From an uncultured Campylobacter sp. (lineage in GTDB: Bacteria > Campylobacterota > Campylobacteria > Campylobacterales > Campylobacteraceae): a DNA stretch of 64,000 nt. Shown here piece by piece: positions 45,448 to 55,304 of this stretch. The stretch is taken from NCBI RefSeq assembly GCF_937959485.1, contig NZ_CALGPY010000014.1, forward strand, positions 1 to 64,000. The letters run 5' to 3'. The position numbers were made by a program, and so were the translations under genes. The notes beneath the pieces were generated by a model. That model did not search any database. It saw only the letters and a program-made list of their open reading frames with translations, and was not told the DNA's origin. How positions within the stretch are numbered: the stretch's first letter is position 1; each line of letters begins with the position of its first letter.

Positions 45448-45987
45448 ATGAGAAAAGCTTTAACCGTTTTTTGTTTGATTTTTTTAATTGGCTGCGGCTA
45501 CAAGCCCGTTTCAAGGATTGCAAAAGAGACGATGAGCGGAAGCGTATTTGTGGACGTTATGATGAGCAAGACCGATCCGCAAAACACCGTCGCTATTAAA
45601 GATGCGATCAGGCAGGGTATAGTCCAGCGCCTAGGGATGAGCCTTTCGGATAAAAACTCGGCGCAGACGATCGTAGTAGCGAGTATAAAAAGCCTAAGCT
45701 TTAGCGAGCTTTCATACGATCAGTTCGGCTATGTCACTAGCTACCGCGCAAATCTCATCGTAAATTTCAGCACCAAGCTTAAAAACGGCGAGGTTTTCAA
45801 CAAGGATTGCGTGGGCGATTATGATTTTAAAGTTAGCCGCCTAGTCAAAAATAGCTACGATACGAGCTCGATCATTAGCGATAAGGACCGCTATAAGGCG
45901 ATCGAAAATGCCTCCACGCAGGCGTTTGACGAGTTTATTTCGGTGCTTGCGATTAGGGGATTCAGACTTGAGCGGGCGCAGCATTAA
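45448..45987 (+). CDS. LPS-assembly lipoprotein LptE-like
   Basis: A 179-residue lipoprotein (lipobox LIGC near residue 16, giving CGYKP). The GYKPVSRIAKETM start and its position after leuS match the Campylobacter LptE candidate that plugs the LptD channel at the outer membrane. Its end overlaps the start of folC by 20 bases. Confidence 0.75.
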   Translation: MRKALTVFCLIFLIGCGYKPVSRIAKETMSGSVFVDVMMSKTDPQNTVAIKDAIRQGIVQRLGMSLSDKNSAQTIVVASIKSLSFSELSYDQFGYVTSYRANLIVNFSTKLKNGEVFNKDCVGDYDFKVSRLVKNSYDTSSIISDKDRYKAIENASTQAFDEFISVLAIRGFRLERAQH

Positions 45988-47611
45988 AGAATTTTTGCAA
46001 AATCGCCCGATTTATTACAAAAAAATCGACTACGAGCGCTTCCCGCGGGCGTATGCCGCCATTAAAGATAAAATTCCGCTCAAAAACGTCATTCAGATCA
46101 TCGGCACCAACGGCAAGGGAAGCACCGGGCGATTTTTGGCTAACGCGATCGCCGCAGCGGGCTTTAGCGTCGGGCACTACACTAGCCCGCACGTTTTTAA
46201 GCTCAACGAGCGCATCTATCTAGGCGGACGCATCGCGCAAATCCCAGTTTTTGCGTTAAATTCAGGCGCTTCAAATTTTAAAAACGAGCAAAATTCCGCT
46301 TCGGCGTCAAATTTTACGGAAAAACACAATTCCGCAAAGATGCAAAATTTTGCGAACAGAGAAAATTCAGCCTCTCAAATTTCTATTTCTAATTTGCAAA
46401 ATTCCGCCATGCAGGATTTTATCGCCACTCAGAATTCGCATGGTGAGCGGAATTCTGCCCTGCAAAGCTTCATTTCTACCACACGAAATTTTTGTAGCGA
46501 GCAGAATTTTATCGCGCGAAATTCCATAGATACGCAAAATTCTGCTTCTACACAAAATTTATGGAATTCTCAAGATCTTAAATCGCCGTCTGAGCAAAAT
46601 TTCAAATTCTCGCCGAAGCAGAATTTTAAATCTCCGCTAAGATTAAATTTTAAATCTGCTCAAAGCTCGCCTCCCATTTCGCTAGGGCGCGATGCTACGG
46701 ATGAGGAGCTTGATTTCGCGCATGAGTTTTTGCAAGAAAGCTTGCCCGCGGAGTTTAAAGATAGCCTGTCGTATTTCGAGTATCTCACTCTTGCGGCGGC
46801 AGTGCTTTTTGGGGATTGCGATTACTGCGTGATCGAGGCTGGGATGGGCGGCGAGTTTGATGCTACGTCGAGCTTCGGGCGCATGCTATCGCTTTTTACA
46901 CCGATCGGCACCGATCATTTGGGCATGCTAGGACAAAATCTAGAGCAGATCGCCCACACCAAGCTCATTACGATGGATAAGGAGGCGATTTTAAGCGATG
47001 AGATGAGCGAGGTTCCGCTTCGTATCGCGCAGCAGATCGCAGAGCAAAAAGGAACTCATTTGAGGTTTGCAGCAGAGCTTTTAAGCGAAAGTGAGCAAGC
47101 GCAGATTGCATGGTTTTGCGCGCACAATAATCTACCTAAATTTCAAATTTCAAATTTAGCTCTAGCGCTTGCTGCGATGAAATTTTTAAATTTGAAATTT
47201 GAAATTTCGCAGCTACCGCCTCTAAATTTACGTGGCAGGATGGAGGCTCTGGCGCCGAATTTGCGCGTGGACGTCGGGCACAACGAGCTTGCGGCACAGC
47301 AAGTAGCCCGCGAAATTATTGAAATCTACAGGGGCAGAAAGATTGTGTTGATTTACAACGCTTTTGCCGATAAAGACGTAGCCGCAGTGCTGCGAGCTTT
47401 AGCACCCGTGGTAGAGCGCGTGGAGATCTTTAGCTACGAGGTTGCGGATCGCGAAATGGCAGCGGAGGCGATAATCCGTGCGCTTGACGCGCTTAAAATT
47501 CCACATTCGCCGTTTCGCGGCGAGCTTAGAGCGGACGAGGAGTATTTGGTTTTCGGCTCGTTTCATTTGGTAGAAAATTTCATTTTATGGCTTGAGGCGC
47601 GCCGTGGCTAA
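45968..47611 (+). CDS. Folylpolyglutamate/dihydrofolate synthase with repeat insert
   Basis: About 547 residues from the TTG at 45968; the open frame reaches 45908 but that part lies in lptE. IIGTNGKGSTGRFLANA is the Mur-ligase-type P-loop, HYTSPHV follows, and IEAGMGGEFDATS and GTDHLGMLG bind substrate. It adds glutamates to folates. An insert of about 140 residues (95-238) between the P-loop part and the next conserved block consists of NSA/NF/QNS repeats. Without it the length is normal (about 400). The insert is at a point expected to be a loop. Confidence 0.87.
   Translation: MSGRSIKEFLQNRPIYYKKIDYERFPRAYAAIKDKIPLKNVIQIIGTNGKGSTGRFLANAIAAAGFSVGHYTSPHVFKLNERIYLGGRIAQIPVFALNSGASNFKNEQNSASASNFTEKHNSAKMQNFANRENSASQISISNLQNSAMQDFIATQNSHGERNSALQSFISTTRNFCSEQNFIARNSIDTQNSASTQNLWNSQDLKSPSEQNFKFSPKQNFKSPLRLNFKSAQSSPPISLGRDATDEELDFAHEFLQESLPAEFKDSLSYFEYLTLAAAVLFGDCDYCVIEAGMGGEFDATSSFGRMLSLFTPIGTDHLGMLGQNLEQIAHTKLITMDKEAILSDEMSEVPLRIAQQIAEQKGTHLRFAAELLSESEQAQIAWFCAHNNLPKFQISNLALALAAMKFLNLKFEISQLPPLNLRGRMEALAPNLRVDVGHNELAAQQVAREIIEIYRGRKIVLIYNAFADKDVAAVLRALAPVVERVEIFSYEVADREMAAEAIIRALDALKIPHSPFRGELRADEEYLVFGSFHLVENFILWLEARRG
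46250..46680. repeat. In-frame RAATTY array in folC
   Basis: About 20 RAATTY hexamers in about 430 bases (AAATTCC, AAATTTT, GAATTCT and similar), roughly every 21 bases, encoding Asn-Ser and Asn-Phe dipeptides at each. Confidence 0.8.
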
Positions 47612-48497
47612 AACTAAACTCACCCTAAGCGATCATTTTGGCACCAAGACGCTGTATTTTGGCGAAAATTTTAGATTTCAACTTAAAATTTTATCTGCGT
47701 TTTTCGTAATTTTTCTGCTCGTTCTGTTTTTTGCGATATTTAAACTCGCGAGCGACCGATCAAATTTAAAGGAGCTAAACAAAACCCTCTACGCCGAAAA
47801 TCTCGCGCTTAAAGAGCAAAATATCGCACTTGAGGGCAAAAACGAGGAGGTGCTTGCCAAGCTGGACGGACGCGAAGACGATGGAGGCGGGCTGGATAGT
47901 GATATCCAAGTAATGCTTGCGATGAATGAGATGAAAAAGGAGCGCAAAAAGGGCTCCGGCGCGCATATCGCAGCTAGCGAAAAAACGGCGAGCGCGATTC
48001 TTAGCGCTGTGCCTAATGGACTTCCGATGCAGTATCGCGGCGTAACTAGCCCTTTTGGGATGCGCACTCATCCAATCAGCGGTGTTATGAGGATGCACCA
48101 CGGCATCGACTTGCGAGCGAGCGAGGGCACTCCGGTGTTTGCGACGGCAGAGGGCTTCGTGCAGTTTGCAGGCGGTAGCGGCAGCGGATATGGAATTTTA
48201 GTGATTTTATCGCACAATTACGGCTTTGAGACCCGCTACGGCCACCTTAGCTCCGCGGTCGTAACGCCCGGCTCTTGGGTTAAAAAGGGCGATCTCATCG
48301 GCTATAGCGGCAACACCGGCTACAGCACTGGTCCGCACTTGCATTACGAAGTTAGGTTTTTGGCTCAAAGCGTTGATCCTGCAAATTTTATGAGCTGGAA
48401 CGCGCAAAATTTCAAAAATATCTCGACCTTAGAGCCTAATGTTTCGTGGCAGGAGATCGCAAACGTCGTGCAGCACCAGATCGAAAGGTTTAAATAA
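47604..48497 (+). CDS. M23 family murein endopeptidase
   Basis: About 297 residues from the GTG at 47604, overlapping folC by eight bases. One N-terminal membrane segment (ILSAFFVIFLLVLFFAIF), a coiled coil, then an M23 domain with all ligands: HHGIDLRASEGTP (H, D), YGHLSS and GPHLHYEVRF (HxH). Unlike the EnvC-like protein it should be an active endopeptidase cutting peptide cross-links, as in the cell-shape peptidases of Campylobacterota. Confidence 0.87.
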   Translation: MAKTKLTLSDHFGTKTLYFGENFRFQLKILSAFFVIFLLVLFFAIFKLASDRSNLKELNKTLYAENLALKEQNIALEGKNEEVLAKLDGREDDGGGLDSDIQVMLAMNEMKKERKKGSGAHIAASEKTASAILSAVPNGLPMQYRGVTSPFGMRTHPISGVMRMHHGIDLRASEGTPVFATAEGFVQFAGGSGSGYGILVILSHNYGFETRYGHLSSAVVTPGSWVKKGDLIGYSGNTGYSTGPHLHYEVRFLAQSVDPANFMSWNAQNFKNISTLEPNVSWQEIANVVQHQIERFK

Positions 48498-51457
48498 TGC
48501 AAGCCGAGGTTTACGAATACTTTTTGCAAAACCAAAAAGAACTTTTGATCTGCGAGGATGAAAAGGAAGCCGCGGCGTGCGAGCAGGTGCTTAAATTTAT
48601 GGGCTACGCGGCCTTTTGCCTGCCCGATTTTAGAGCTAGCTTCGGCGAGGATCTGCGTAGCTACATGGGTGAGCTAGCAGGCATCAGCACCGCTCTTAGC
48701 GCGTTTTACAAAGCAAGCGGCAAAAAAATTTTAATCTCGCCGGTTCGCACGATCTTAAACAAACTCCCCGCAGCAAGCCATCTGCGCCCGCTAAATATAA
48801 AATTGGGGGGTGAGTTAAACTTAAGCGAGTTGAAAGAGGAAATTTTACGCCTGGGATACGACGTGCGCGACATCGTTGAAAGCATGGGCGAGGTGAGCTT
48901 CCGTGGCGAAATCATCGATATTTTTTCGGTAGGGAGCGAAAGCGCGGTTAGAATTCTGCTCGACGGCGAGACGGTCGAGAGCATCAGGCGCTTTGACGTC
49001 GCTACGCAAAAAAGCGAAAAAGATGAGCTTTCTCAAGCAGAGATAGCGCCGTTTTTGGCAAATTTAAGCGAGGACGAGTTTGAGAGCGTGAGCGAAAAGA
49101 TATCGCGCGCGGACAGCGACGCGTTAGCGCGCGATCTGGGCTCGCTCGGGTTTTGGTTTATCGAGGGTTTCGTCGATTACACGGAGGCGTTTGATTGCAT
49201 CTTGTTGCGCGAGATCAAAAAGGATGAAATTTTTTCCGAGCGCAATTTGGATTTTTTAGACGCGATCGAGGTGCTGCCTGCGGCGCGTAAATTTAAAGAC
49301 CTCGCCGTGACGCCGTCGCAGGAATTTTTTGAATTTCACCGCAGCGAGACTATCACGCTGATCGCGCGAAACGACGCTCTGCTCGCGCCGTTTGATCTTA
49401 GCGGATTTAGCAATATCGAAATTTTACGCGAGGATTTCGTCGTAAATTTAATAAGCGCCGAGCGGATCATCCTTTCGCTAAACAAAGCAGCGCCTAAAAA
49501 GCGCGTGCGAAGATCGAGCCTAGCTCTGGATGAGCTAAACGTGGGCGATTTTGTCGTGCACGAAGATCACGGTATCGCTAAATTTAACGGGCTTGAGCTC
49601 ATCGAGGTGATGGGGCGCAGCAAGGAGTTCGTATCCCTGCTCTACGAGGGCGGCGACAAACTGCTGCTGCCGGTAGAGTATCTAAATAAGATCGATCGCT
49701 ACGTCGCAAGCGGCGGCGCGGTGAGCTTGGATCATCTGGGCAGGGCGAGCTTTTCAAAAATCAAAGAGCGAGTGCGCGAAAAGCTCTTTGCGATCGCTTC
49801 GAAGATCATCGCGCTGGCTGCCAAGCGCGAGCTGGTGCGGGGGCTCGTCATCAAAAACGAAAGCGCGGATTATGCGAAATTTTTAAGCGCGAGCGGCTTT
49901 AGCTACACGAGCGATCAGCAAAAGGCGGTGGGTGCGATTTTGGCGGATCTGCAAAGCGGCAAGGTGATGGACCGCCTGCTTAGCGGCGACGTGGGTTTTG
50001 GAAAGACCGAGGTTGCGATGAATGCGATATTTGCTTGCATCCGCAGCGGCCATTCGGTGCTGTTTTTTGTGCCCACTACGCTGCTTAGCTCTCAGCATTA
50101 CGCCACGCTTAGCGAGCGCTTTAGGGAGTTTGAAATTCCTGTTTTCAAGCTCGATCGCTTCAGTAGCGCGAGGCAAAAGAGCGAAATTTTAAAGCGCTTG
50201 CAAAGCGGCGAGGCGATCGTCGTAGTCGGCACGCACTCGCTTTTAAATTTAAATCCCGCAAATTTGGGCCTCATAATCATCGATGAGGAGCATAAATTCG
50301 GCGTTAAGCAAAAGGAGCGGCTCAAAGAAAAAAGCGCCGCCTCGCACCTACTTAGTATGTCTGCGACGCCGATACCGCGCAGTCTAAATATGGCGCTAAG
50401 CTCGATTAAAAGCTACTCCACGCTGCTTAGCCCGCCGCAGGACCGCCTGGATGTGCGCACCTTCGTCAAGCAGTGGGACGAAAAGATCATAAAAGAGGCG
50501 ATTTCGCGCGAGCTGCGACGCGGCGGGCAGATTTTTTACGTCCATAACCACATCGCGACGATGCAAAGCGCCAAAAAGAAGCTGCTTGAAATTTTGCCGA
50601 GCCTTAAAATTCTAATTTTGCACTCCAAGATCGACGCTAAAACTACGGAGGATGAAATTTTAAAATTTGTGGCGGGCGGATACGATCTGCTGCTTTGTAC
50701 CAGCATCGTAGAAAGCGGCATTCATATGCCGCGCGTGAATACAATCATCGTCGAAAACGCTGATAAATTCGGTATCGCCGATCTGCACCAGCTGCGCGGC
50801 CGCGTCGGACGCAGCAATAAGCAGGGCTTTTGCTACTTTTTGATCGAGGATAAAACCGCTCTTACGCAGGATGCGCTAAAGCGGCTCGTAGCGCTTGAGA
50901 GCAACTCGTTTTTGGGCAGCGGCTCGGTGCTGGCGTATCACGATCTTGAAATTCGCGGCGGCGGAAACCTGCTCGGAGAGGCACAGAGCGGGCATATCGA
51001 AGCGATCGGCTACTCGCTTTATCTAAAGATGCTCGAAGAGGAGATCGGCAAGCTGCTAAGCAGAAAGAGCGCCGCTGCGAGCGGGGAGCTTAAAATTTCG
51101 GTAAACGCCTTTTTAAACTCGGAATTTATCAGAGAGGATCGCCTGCGCTTGGATCTTTACAGGCGGCTTAGCAAGTGCGCAGAGGCGAGCGAAGTGCTTG
51201 AAATTTTCGGCGAGATCGAGGATCGCTTCGGGCGCGCGGATATCTACACCAAGCAATTTATCGACGTGATGATGATTAAGGTTTTGGCTACGAAGCTTGG
51301 CTTGCGCGTGATTTCGAGCATGGATGAAAATATCTTGATCACCCTTGCAAACGGCGATAAGGTGCGATTAAAGGCACAGACGCGCGACGATGACGACGTG
51401 ATAAATGAAATTTTGATCTATCTGCGAAGGGAGCTAAAAAATGCGAACTTGCGATGA
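48497..51457 (+). CDS. Transcription-repair coupling factor Mfd
   Basis: A 986-residue protein. UvrB-homology region, RNA polymerase-interacting domain (GDFVVHEDHGIAKFNG), RecG-like translocase with GDVGFGKTEVAM (Walker A), IIIDEEHKFGV, SMSATPIPRSL and QLRGRVGRS. It removes stalled RNA polymerase and recruits UvrA. Shorter than the E. coli protein, as usual in Campylobacter. It shares one base with the previous stop. Confidence 0.93.
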   Translation: MQAEVYEYFLQNQKELLICEDEKEAAACEQVLKFMGYAAFCLPDFRASFGEDLRSYMGELAGISTALSAFYKASGKKILISPVRTILNKLPAASHLRPLNIKLGGELNLSELKEEILRLGYDVRDIVESMGEVSFRGEIIDIFSVGSESAVRILLDGETVESIRRFDVATQKSEKDELSQAEIAPFLANLSEDEFESVSEKISRADSDALARDLGSLGFWFIEGFVDYTEAFDCILLREIKKDEIFSERNLDFLDAIEVLPAARKFKDLAVTPSQEFFEFHRSETITLIARNDALLAPFDLSGFSNIEILREDFVVNLISAERIILSLNKAAPKKRVRRSSLALDELNVGDFVVHEDHGIAKFNGLELIEVMGRSKEFVSLLYEGGDKLLLPVEYLNKIDRYVASGGAVSLDHLGRASFSKIKERVREKLFAIASKIIALAAKRELVRGLVIKNESADYAKFLSASGFSYTSDQQKAVGAILADLQSGKVMDRLLSGDVGFGKTEVAMNAIFACIRSGHSVLFFVPTTLLSSQHYATLSERFREFEIPVFKLDRFSSARQKSEILKRLQSGEAIVVVGTHSLLNLNPANLGLIIIDEEHKFGVKQKERLKEKSAASHLLSMSATPIPRSLNMALSSIKSYSTLLSPPQDRLDVRTFVKQWDEKIIKEAISRELRRGGQIFYVHNHIATMQSAKKKLLEILPSLKILILHSKIDAKTTEDEILKFVAGGYDLLLCTSIVESGIHMPRVNTIIVENADKFGIADLHQLRGRVGRSNKQGFCYFLIEDKTALTQDALKRLVALESNSFLGSGSVLAYHDLEIRGGGNLLGEAQSGHIEAIGYSLYLKMLEEEIGKLLSRKSAAASGELKISVNAFLNSEFIREDRLRLDLYRRLSKCAEASEVLEIFGEIEDRFGRADIYTKQFIDVMMIKVLATKLGLRVISSMDENILITLANGDKVRLKAQTRDDDDVINEILIYLRRELKNANLR

Positions 51458-52424
51458 AAATATCAAAAAAAGCGCGAGCAAAAGCGGGAGCGAAGAGTTA
51501 AATTTAGACGCGGTGAGCGGTTTAAATTTAGCGGGGCAAGCCGTCCTAAAAAGCGCCCAGAGCGGCTCTATCGAGCAAATTTATTTCAGCGATTTTAGAG
51601 CGATTGATTGGCGCGCGGTGCAGGTCGCCGTCTTTCGCGCGAATAAAAAGGTGCTAAAGATCGTTCGCGACATCGATTTTACCGATCTTGACGCGCTCGT
51701 GGGGCTAGAGAGCCAAAAATCGGCTCTAATAAAAAACACTGACGCCTTTCTGCGCAGTGCGAGTGCCAACCACGCGCTTTTGTGGGGCGAGAGCGGCTGC
51801 GGCAAATCAAGCCTTGCAAAAGCGGTTTTTTCTAAATTTATCCCGCAAGACCTTAAGATCATCGAGATTGGTAGGGATGATCTGGGCTATCTCGTGGAGA
51901 TAATAGACGCGATCCGAGAAATAAATTTTAAATTTATCATCTTTTGCGATGATTTGAGCTTTGAGCTCGGCGAGAGCGGTTACAAGCACCTAAAACCGCT
52001 ACTCGAAGGCTCACTAGAGCGCGCGCCGCGCAACGTGCTGATGTATGCGACGTCCAACCGCCGCCACATCGTAGGCGAATGCGCAAGCGATAATGACGCC
52101 GCGCAGATCAGCCGCGGCGAGCTGCACCTAAGCGACGCGGCGAACGAGCGAATCAGCCTGAGTGAGCGCTTCGGGCTACAGTTAAGCTTTTACGGCGGGA
52201 GCATGCGGGAGTATTTGGGGATCGTAGATGCCTATTTTGCGGCTGCGCAAGGTATGAGTGCGGCGGAATTTCGCCTAAGCTTTGCCGCAAATTTAGACGT
52301 GCTGCACGCAAAGGCGCGTGAGTTTGCGATGCTTCGCGCAAGCCGCAGCGGCCGCGCAGCAAAGCAGTTTTTCTTGAGCTTTGGCGAGGAATTTTTTGTA
52401 AATTTAAAAGGCGGCGGCAGATGA
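51441..52424 (+). CDS. DUF815-type AAA ATPase
   Basis: A 327-residue protein with LVGLESQKSALIKNTDAFL, LLWGESGCGKSSLAKAVF (Walker A) and FIIFCDDLSFE (Walker B), as in the DUF815 family. It ends with a helical domain. Function is unknown; it overlaps mfd by 17 bases, a conserved neighbour in C. jejuni as I recall. Confidence 0.8.
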   Translation: MRTCDENIKKSASKSGSEELNLDAVSGLNLAGQAVLKSAQSGSIEQIYFSDFRAIDWRAVQVAVFRANKKVLKIVRDIDFTDLDALVGLESQKSALIKNTDAFLRSASANHALLWGESGCGKSSLAKAVFSKFIPQDLKIIEIGRDDLGYLVEIIDAIREINFKFIIFCDDLSFELGESGYKHLKPLLEGSLERAPRNVLMYATSNRRHIVGECASDNDAAQISRGELHLSDAANERISLSERFGLQLSFYGGSMREYLGIVDAYFAAAQGMSAAEFRLSFAANLDVLHAKAREFAMLRASRSGRAAKQFFLSFGEEFFVNLKGGGR

Positions 52425-52542
52425 ATACTGCGCGCGAATTTAAATTTGGCGTAAATTTTATCGCGGTAGCGAAATGCGTGCGACAAGCTGCTGCCGCCGC
52501 GCGAAATTTTAAAGACGCTGCTAGAAATTTCGGAGGCGCGAA

Positions 52543-53241
52543 ATGAGCGCGACCGAGCTTTTTATCGCGCTTTTTCGCGCCGTGAAAATCAAGGATTTTC
52601 GCTGGTGGCCTGCGTTTGGAAGCTTTGAGGTGGTCGTGGGGGCGATTTTGATCCAAAATACGGCGTGGCGCAATGCTGACGCGGCACTGCAAAACCTGCG
52701 TAGCAAGGGGCTTTTGGGCTTAGATGAGATCGCCGGGCTAGATGAAGCGGAGCTTGCGCAGATCATCAAAGTAAGCGGATTTTATAATCAAAAAGCGAGA
52801 CGCTTAAGCTTGTTTTGCAAAGCGATGATCGCGGATTTTGGGGATTTTGAGAGCTTTAAATCGGGCGTTAGCCGCGAGTGGCTGCTAGCGCGCAAAGGGA
52901 TCGGCGCGGAGAGCTGCGATGCGATCTTGTGCTACGCGTGCGAGCGCGCGGTGATGGTCGCAGACAGCTATTCGGCGCGGCTGCTCGGGGCTTTGGGCTA
53001 TGAGTTTGAAAGCTACGATGAGCTTAGCGCGTGGCTTGGCGAACTGGAATTTGAGCGGATCTACGAGTTTGTAAATTCCGCCAACTCTCCCTGCGATGCG
53101 GCGGCAAAAGCAGATAAGCTGGAGAACGAAAACGGCGCATATGCACTATTTCACGGGCTTATAGTAGAATTTTGCAAAGCGCATTTGGAAGGTAAAATTT
53201 TCGATGAGAGCGCGAAAATAATTTTAAATGATTTGAGGTAG
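52543..53241 (+). CDS. MagIII-like 3-methyladenine DNA glycosylase
   Basis: A 232-residue HhH-GPD protein. ILIQNTAWRNADAAL, LLARKGIGAESCDAILCYAC (helix-hairpin-helix) and VMVADSYSARLL, with the catalytic Asp, match Helicobacter MagIII more than endonuclease III. There is no C-terminal iron-sulphur cluster cysteine pattern. It would remove 3-methyladenine. GGAGG precedes the ATG. The AT-rich glycan cluster begins two bases after its stop codon. Confidence 0.82.
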   Translation: MSATELFIALFRAVKIKDFRWWPAFGSFEVVVGAILIQNTAWRNADAALQNLRSKGLLGLDEIAGLDEAELAQIIKVSGFYNQKARRLSLFCKAMIADFGDFESFKSGVSREWLLARKGIGAESCDAILCYACERAVMVADSYSARLLGALGYEFESYDELSAWLGELEFERIYEFVNSANSPCDAAAKADKLENENGAYALFHGLIVEFCKAHLEGKIFDESAKIILNDLR

Positions 53242-53243
53242 AT

Positions 53244-55304
53244 ATGTTTAACACTAAAATTTTAGAAAATTTAATGGTTGCTTTTTGCTTTTGTATAACG
53301 CTTGCGTTACATTTACTGATATTTAACCATTACTTCTCACTCCAAGAAGGCTGGTGGGAAACCTATGCTTATTTAGTAAATAGGGGAGAGGTAATCAATA
53401 AAGATTTTTATCTAGCATGGACTCCGTTATTTGTATATATAAACGCCTTCTATCAAAAAATATTCGGAATAAATTTTTTTGCTTTTGCCTGCATCGGTGT
53501 AGTAGCTGCAATGATACAGGTAATTTTATTGTATTTGGTTTTAAGAGAATTTTTTTCAAAACCGGCTAGTGCTATCGCAGCTCTTTTTGCGACATTTTTA
53601 AATATAAACAGCGGTACTTATATTGCCAAAGATTATCATACGTATGTATATATTACCGAATTTTTAACATTACTATTTTTGATAAAATATATAAAAAATT
53701 ATAATTCTAACATAGGCAGATTTTATCATATAATTGGAATTTTATTTTGTGTTTTATTGTTTTTTGTTAAACAAAATGTGGGCCTGGTCCTTTTTGCCGG
53801 TTTGTTTGTTGCATATGCTTTTGTTGCTATAAACTTTAAAGATTATATAAAAAGAATTTGCTTTTTACTCATTATTTCGGCTATATTTTTTACTATCATG
53901 AATTTTATCATTCCTTTTAATTTATCTTCTATAACAGAAAATGATTCCAAGGGCAGTTTTTTCGCTATGGCCACGAGATTTGCTACATATCCTTTAAACC
54001 AAACTATATTAAAAAATTCGCTTATTGTATCAATGGTTGCACTTATCTTGTATATTATTAGATTAAAAATAGCAGAAATTTATACTAACCTATATAGAAA
54101 AATGATAGCCAAAACTACAATAGAATTTCGTATATTAATGCTTATTATATTACATATAATTATAATATACTGTATGTTTGTCAGGATGAGTGGAATTGGA
54201 ATAGAAATAAAGAATTTTATATCTCTTTCAATAGGTATTATTTTATTCTTACTGTATATATGCTTCAATAGAAATAATATAGTCGGTAATTCATCAAAGA
54301 TATATGCCTTTATGATTGTAGCCATGGCCGCCATATCTTATTCGGGTACTTTGGCTGATGCTTTTACGGCGAGTGGTAATATGATATGTATAGCTTTTGC
54401 CAGCGCATTTATTATAAATATAAGTAGATTAAGACAAATAAAATACATTACTATATATATACATTTAATAATAATATTTTTTATGTTTTTAGCAACTATA
54501 AGAATGCCGTATTATTGGAATTTCAATACTCAGGTAGATATCTTTAGCGCCAATTCTAAAAGTTCATACGCTCAGTTAGATGGTATTTATATGGATGAGC
54601 GGATATCAGATATTTTTGATTATTTTGATAAGTATGTAGCTACTAAATCTAAAAACCAAAAAGATTTCTATTTTTTTAACTTTCCTATAATGTACTTATT
54701 GAATAATAAAATTCCACCGTATTATTTAGTAACTCATTGGCTAGATGTGTCATCGTCCAAGGCTATATCTAGGGAATATGATGAATTTGTCAAATCTCCT
54801 GCGCAAAATATTGTTATGTATCAATATCAGACATTTTTCTTTACTGTGCACCGGAATTTTCAAGTTAAAAGCTCTTTTAAACAGCTTGATTTTCATGAAA
54901 CCATGAATAAATGGGTGCAGGAAGGGAAATATAAATTTATAAAGTCATTTGTAGTTCCATATGATAATGTGCCGGTCGAGGAAGAAAAAAACCATCTTCT
55001 TAAAAATATGTTGATTATTTTGCAAAATGAAAAATTTTTCGGCATGGATAGGTCACAATTTACGGAGTGGTTAAAGGGAAACGGTATAACATTAGTTACT
55101 ATTAGACGTGATAAAAAAATAGCTACTGACCAAAATGACACAAAGCAAGAAGATGACCGTTTGCAAAATGGTGATGTATTACAAATGGATGGTAGTATCG
55201 TTGATCTGTGCAGGGTATTTCCAACTCTAGGAGTAGCTCCGACTGAAGCAACCTTTTTCAACACAATTAACGTATATGAAAAACAAGGAGATCGTAGTGA
55301 ATAG
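53244..55304 (+). CDS. GT-C membrane glycosyltransferase (GtrC-like), copy 1
   Basis: A 686-residue protein with about 11-12 membrane segments, then a soluble C-terminal domain (about 420-686). NKDFYLAWTPLFVYINAFYQ is the acidic first-loop motif typical of GT-C enzymes that use polyprenyl-phosphate sugars. Together with the nearby GtrA and GtrB-like genes it fits the serotype-specific transferase of a Gtr module, acting in the periplasm. Residues about 26-111 are encoded by DNA identical to the next gene. AT-rich relative to the upstream core. Confidence 0.7.
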   Translation: MFNTKILENLMVAFCFCITLALHLLIFNHYFSLQEGWWETYAYLVNRGEVINKDFYLAWTPLFVYINAFYQKIFGINFFAFACIGVVAAMIQVILLYLVLREFFSKPASAIAALFATFLNINSGTYIAKDYHTYVYITEFLTLLFLIKYIKNYNSNIGRFYHIIGILFCVLLFFVKQNVGLVLFAGLFVAYAFVAINFKDYIKRICFLLIISAIFFTIMNFIIPFNLSSITENDSKGSFFAMATRFATYPLNQTILKNSLIVSMVALILYIIRLKIAEIYTNLYRKMIAKTTIEFRILMLIILHIIIIYCMFVRMSGIGIEIKNFISLSIGIILFLLYICFNRNNIVGNSSKIYAFMIVAMAAISYSGTLADAFTASGNMICIAFASAFIINISRLRQIKYITIYIHLIIIFFMFLATIRMPYYWNFNTQVDIFSANSKSSYAQLDGIYMDERISDIFDYFDKYVATKSKNQKDFYFFNFPIMYLLNNKIPPYYLVTHWLDVSSSKAISREYDEFVKSPAQNIVMYQYQTFFFTVHRNFQVKSSFKQLDFHETMNKWVQEGKYKFIKSFVVPYDNVPVEEEKNHLLKNMLIILQNEKFFGMDRSQFTEWLKGNGITLVTIRRDKKIATDQNDTKQEDDRLQNGDVLQMDGSIVDLCRVFPTLGVAPTEATFFNTINVYEKQGDRSE
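53319..53575. repeat. 257-bp perfect repeat, left copy
   Basis: Identical base for base to 55369-55625, offset 2050. The rest of the two genes is clearly diverged, so this patch was homogenised recently. Confidence 0.95.
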
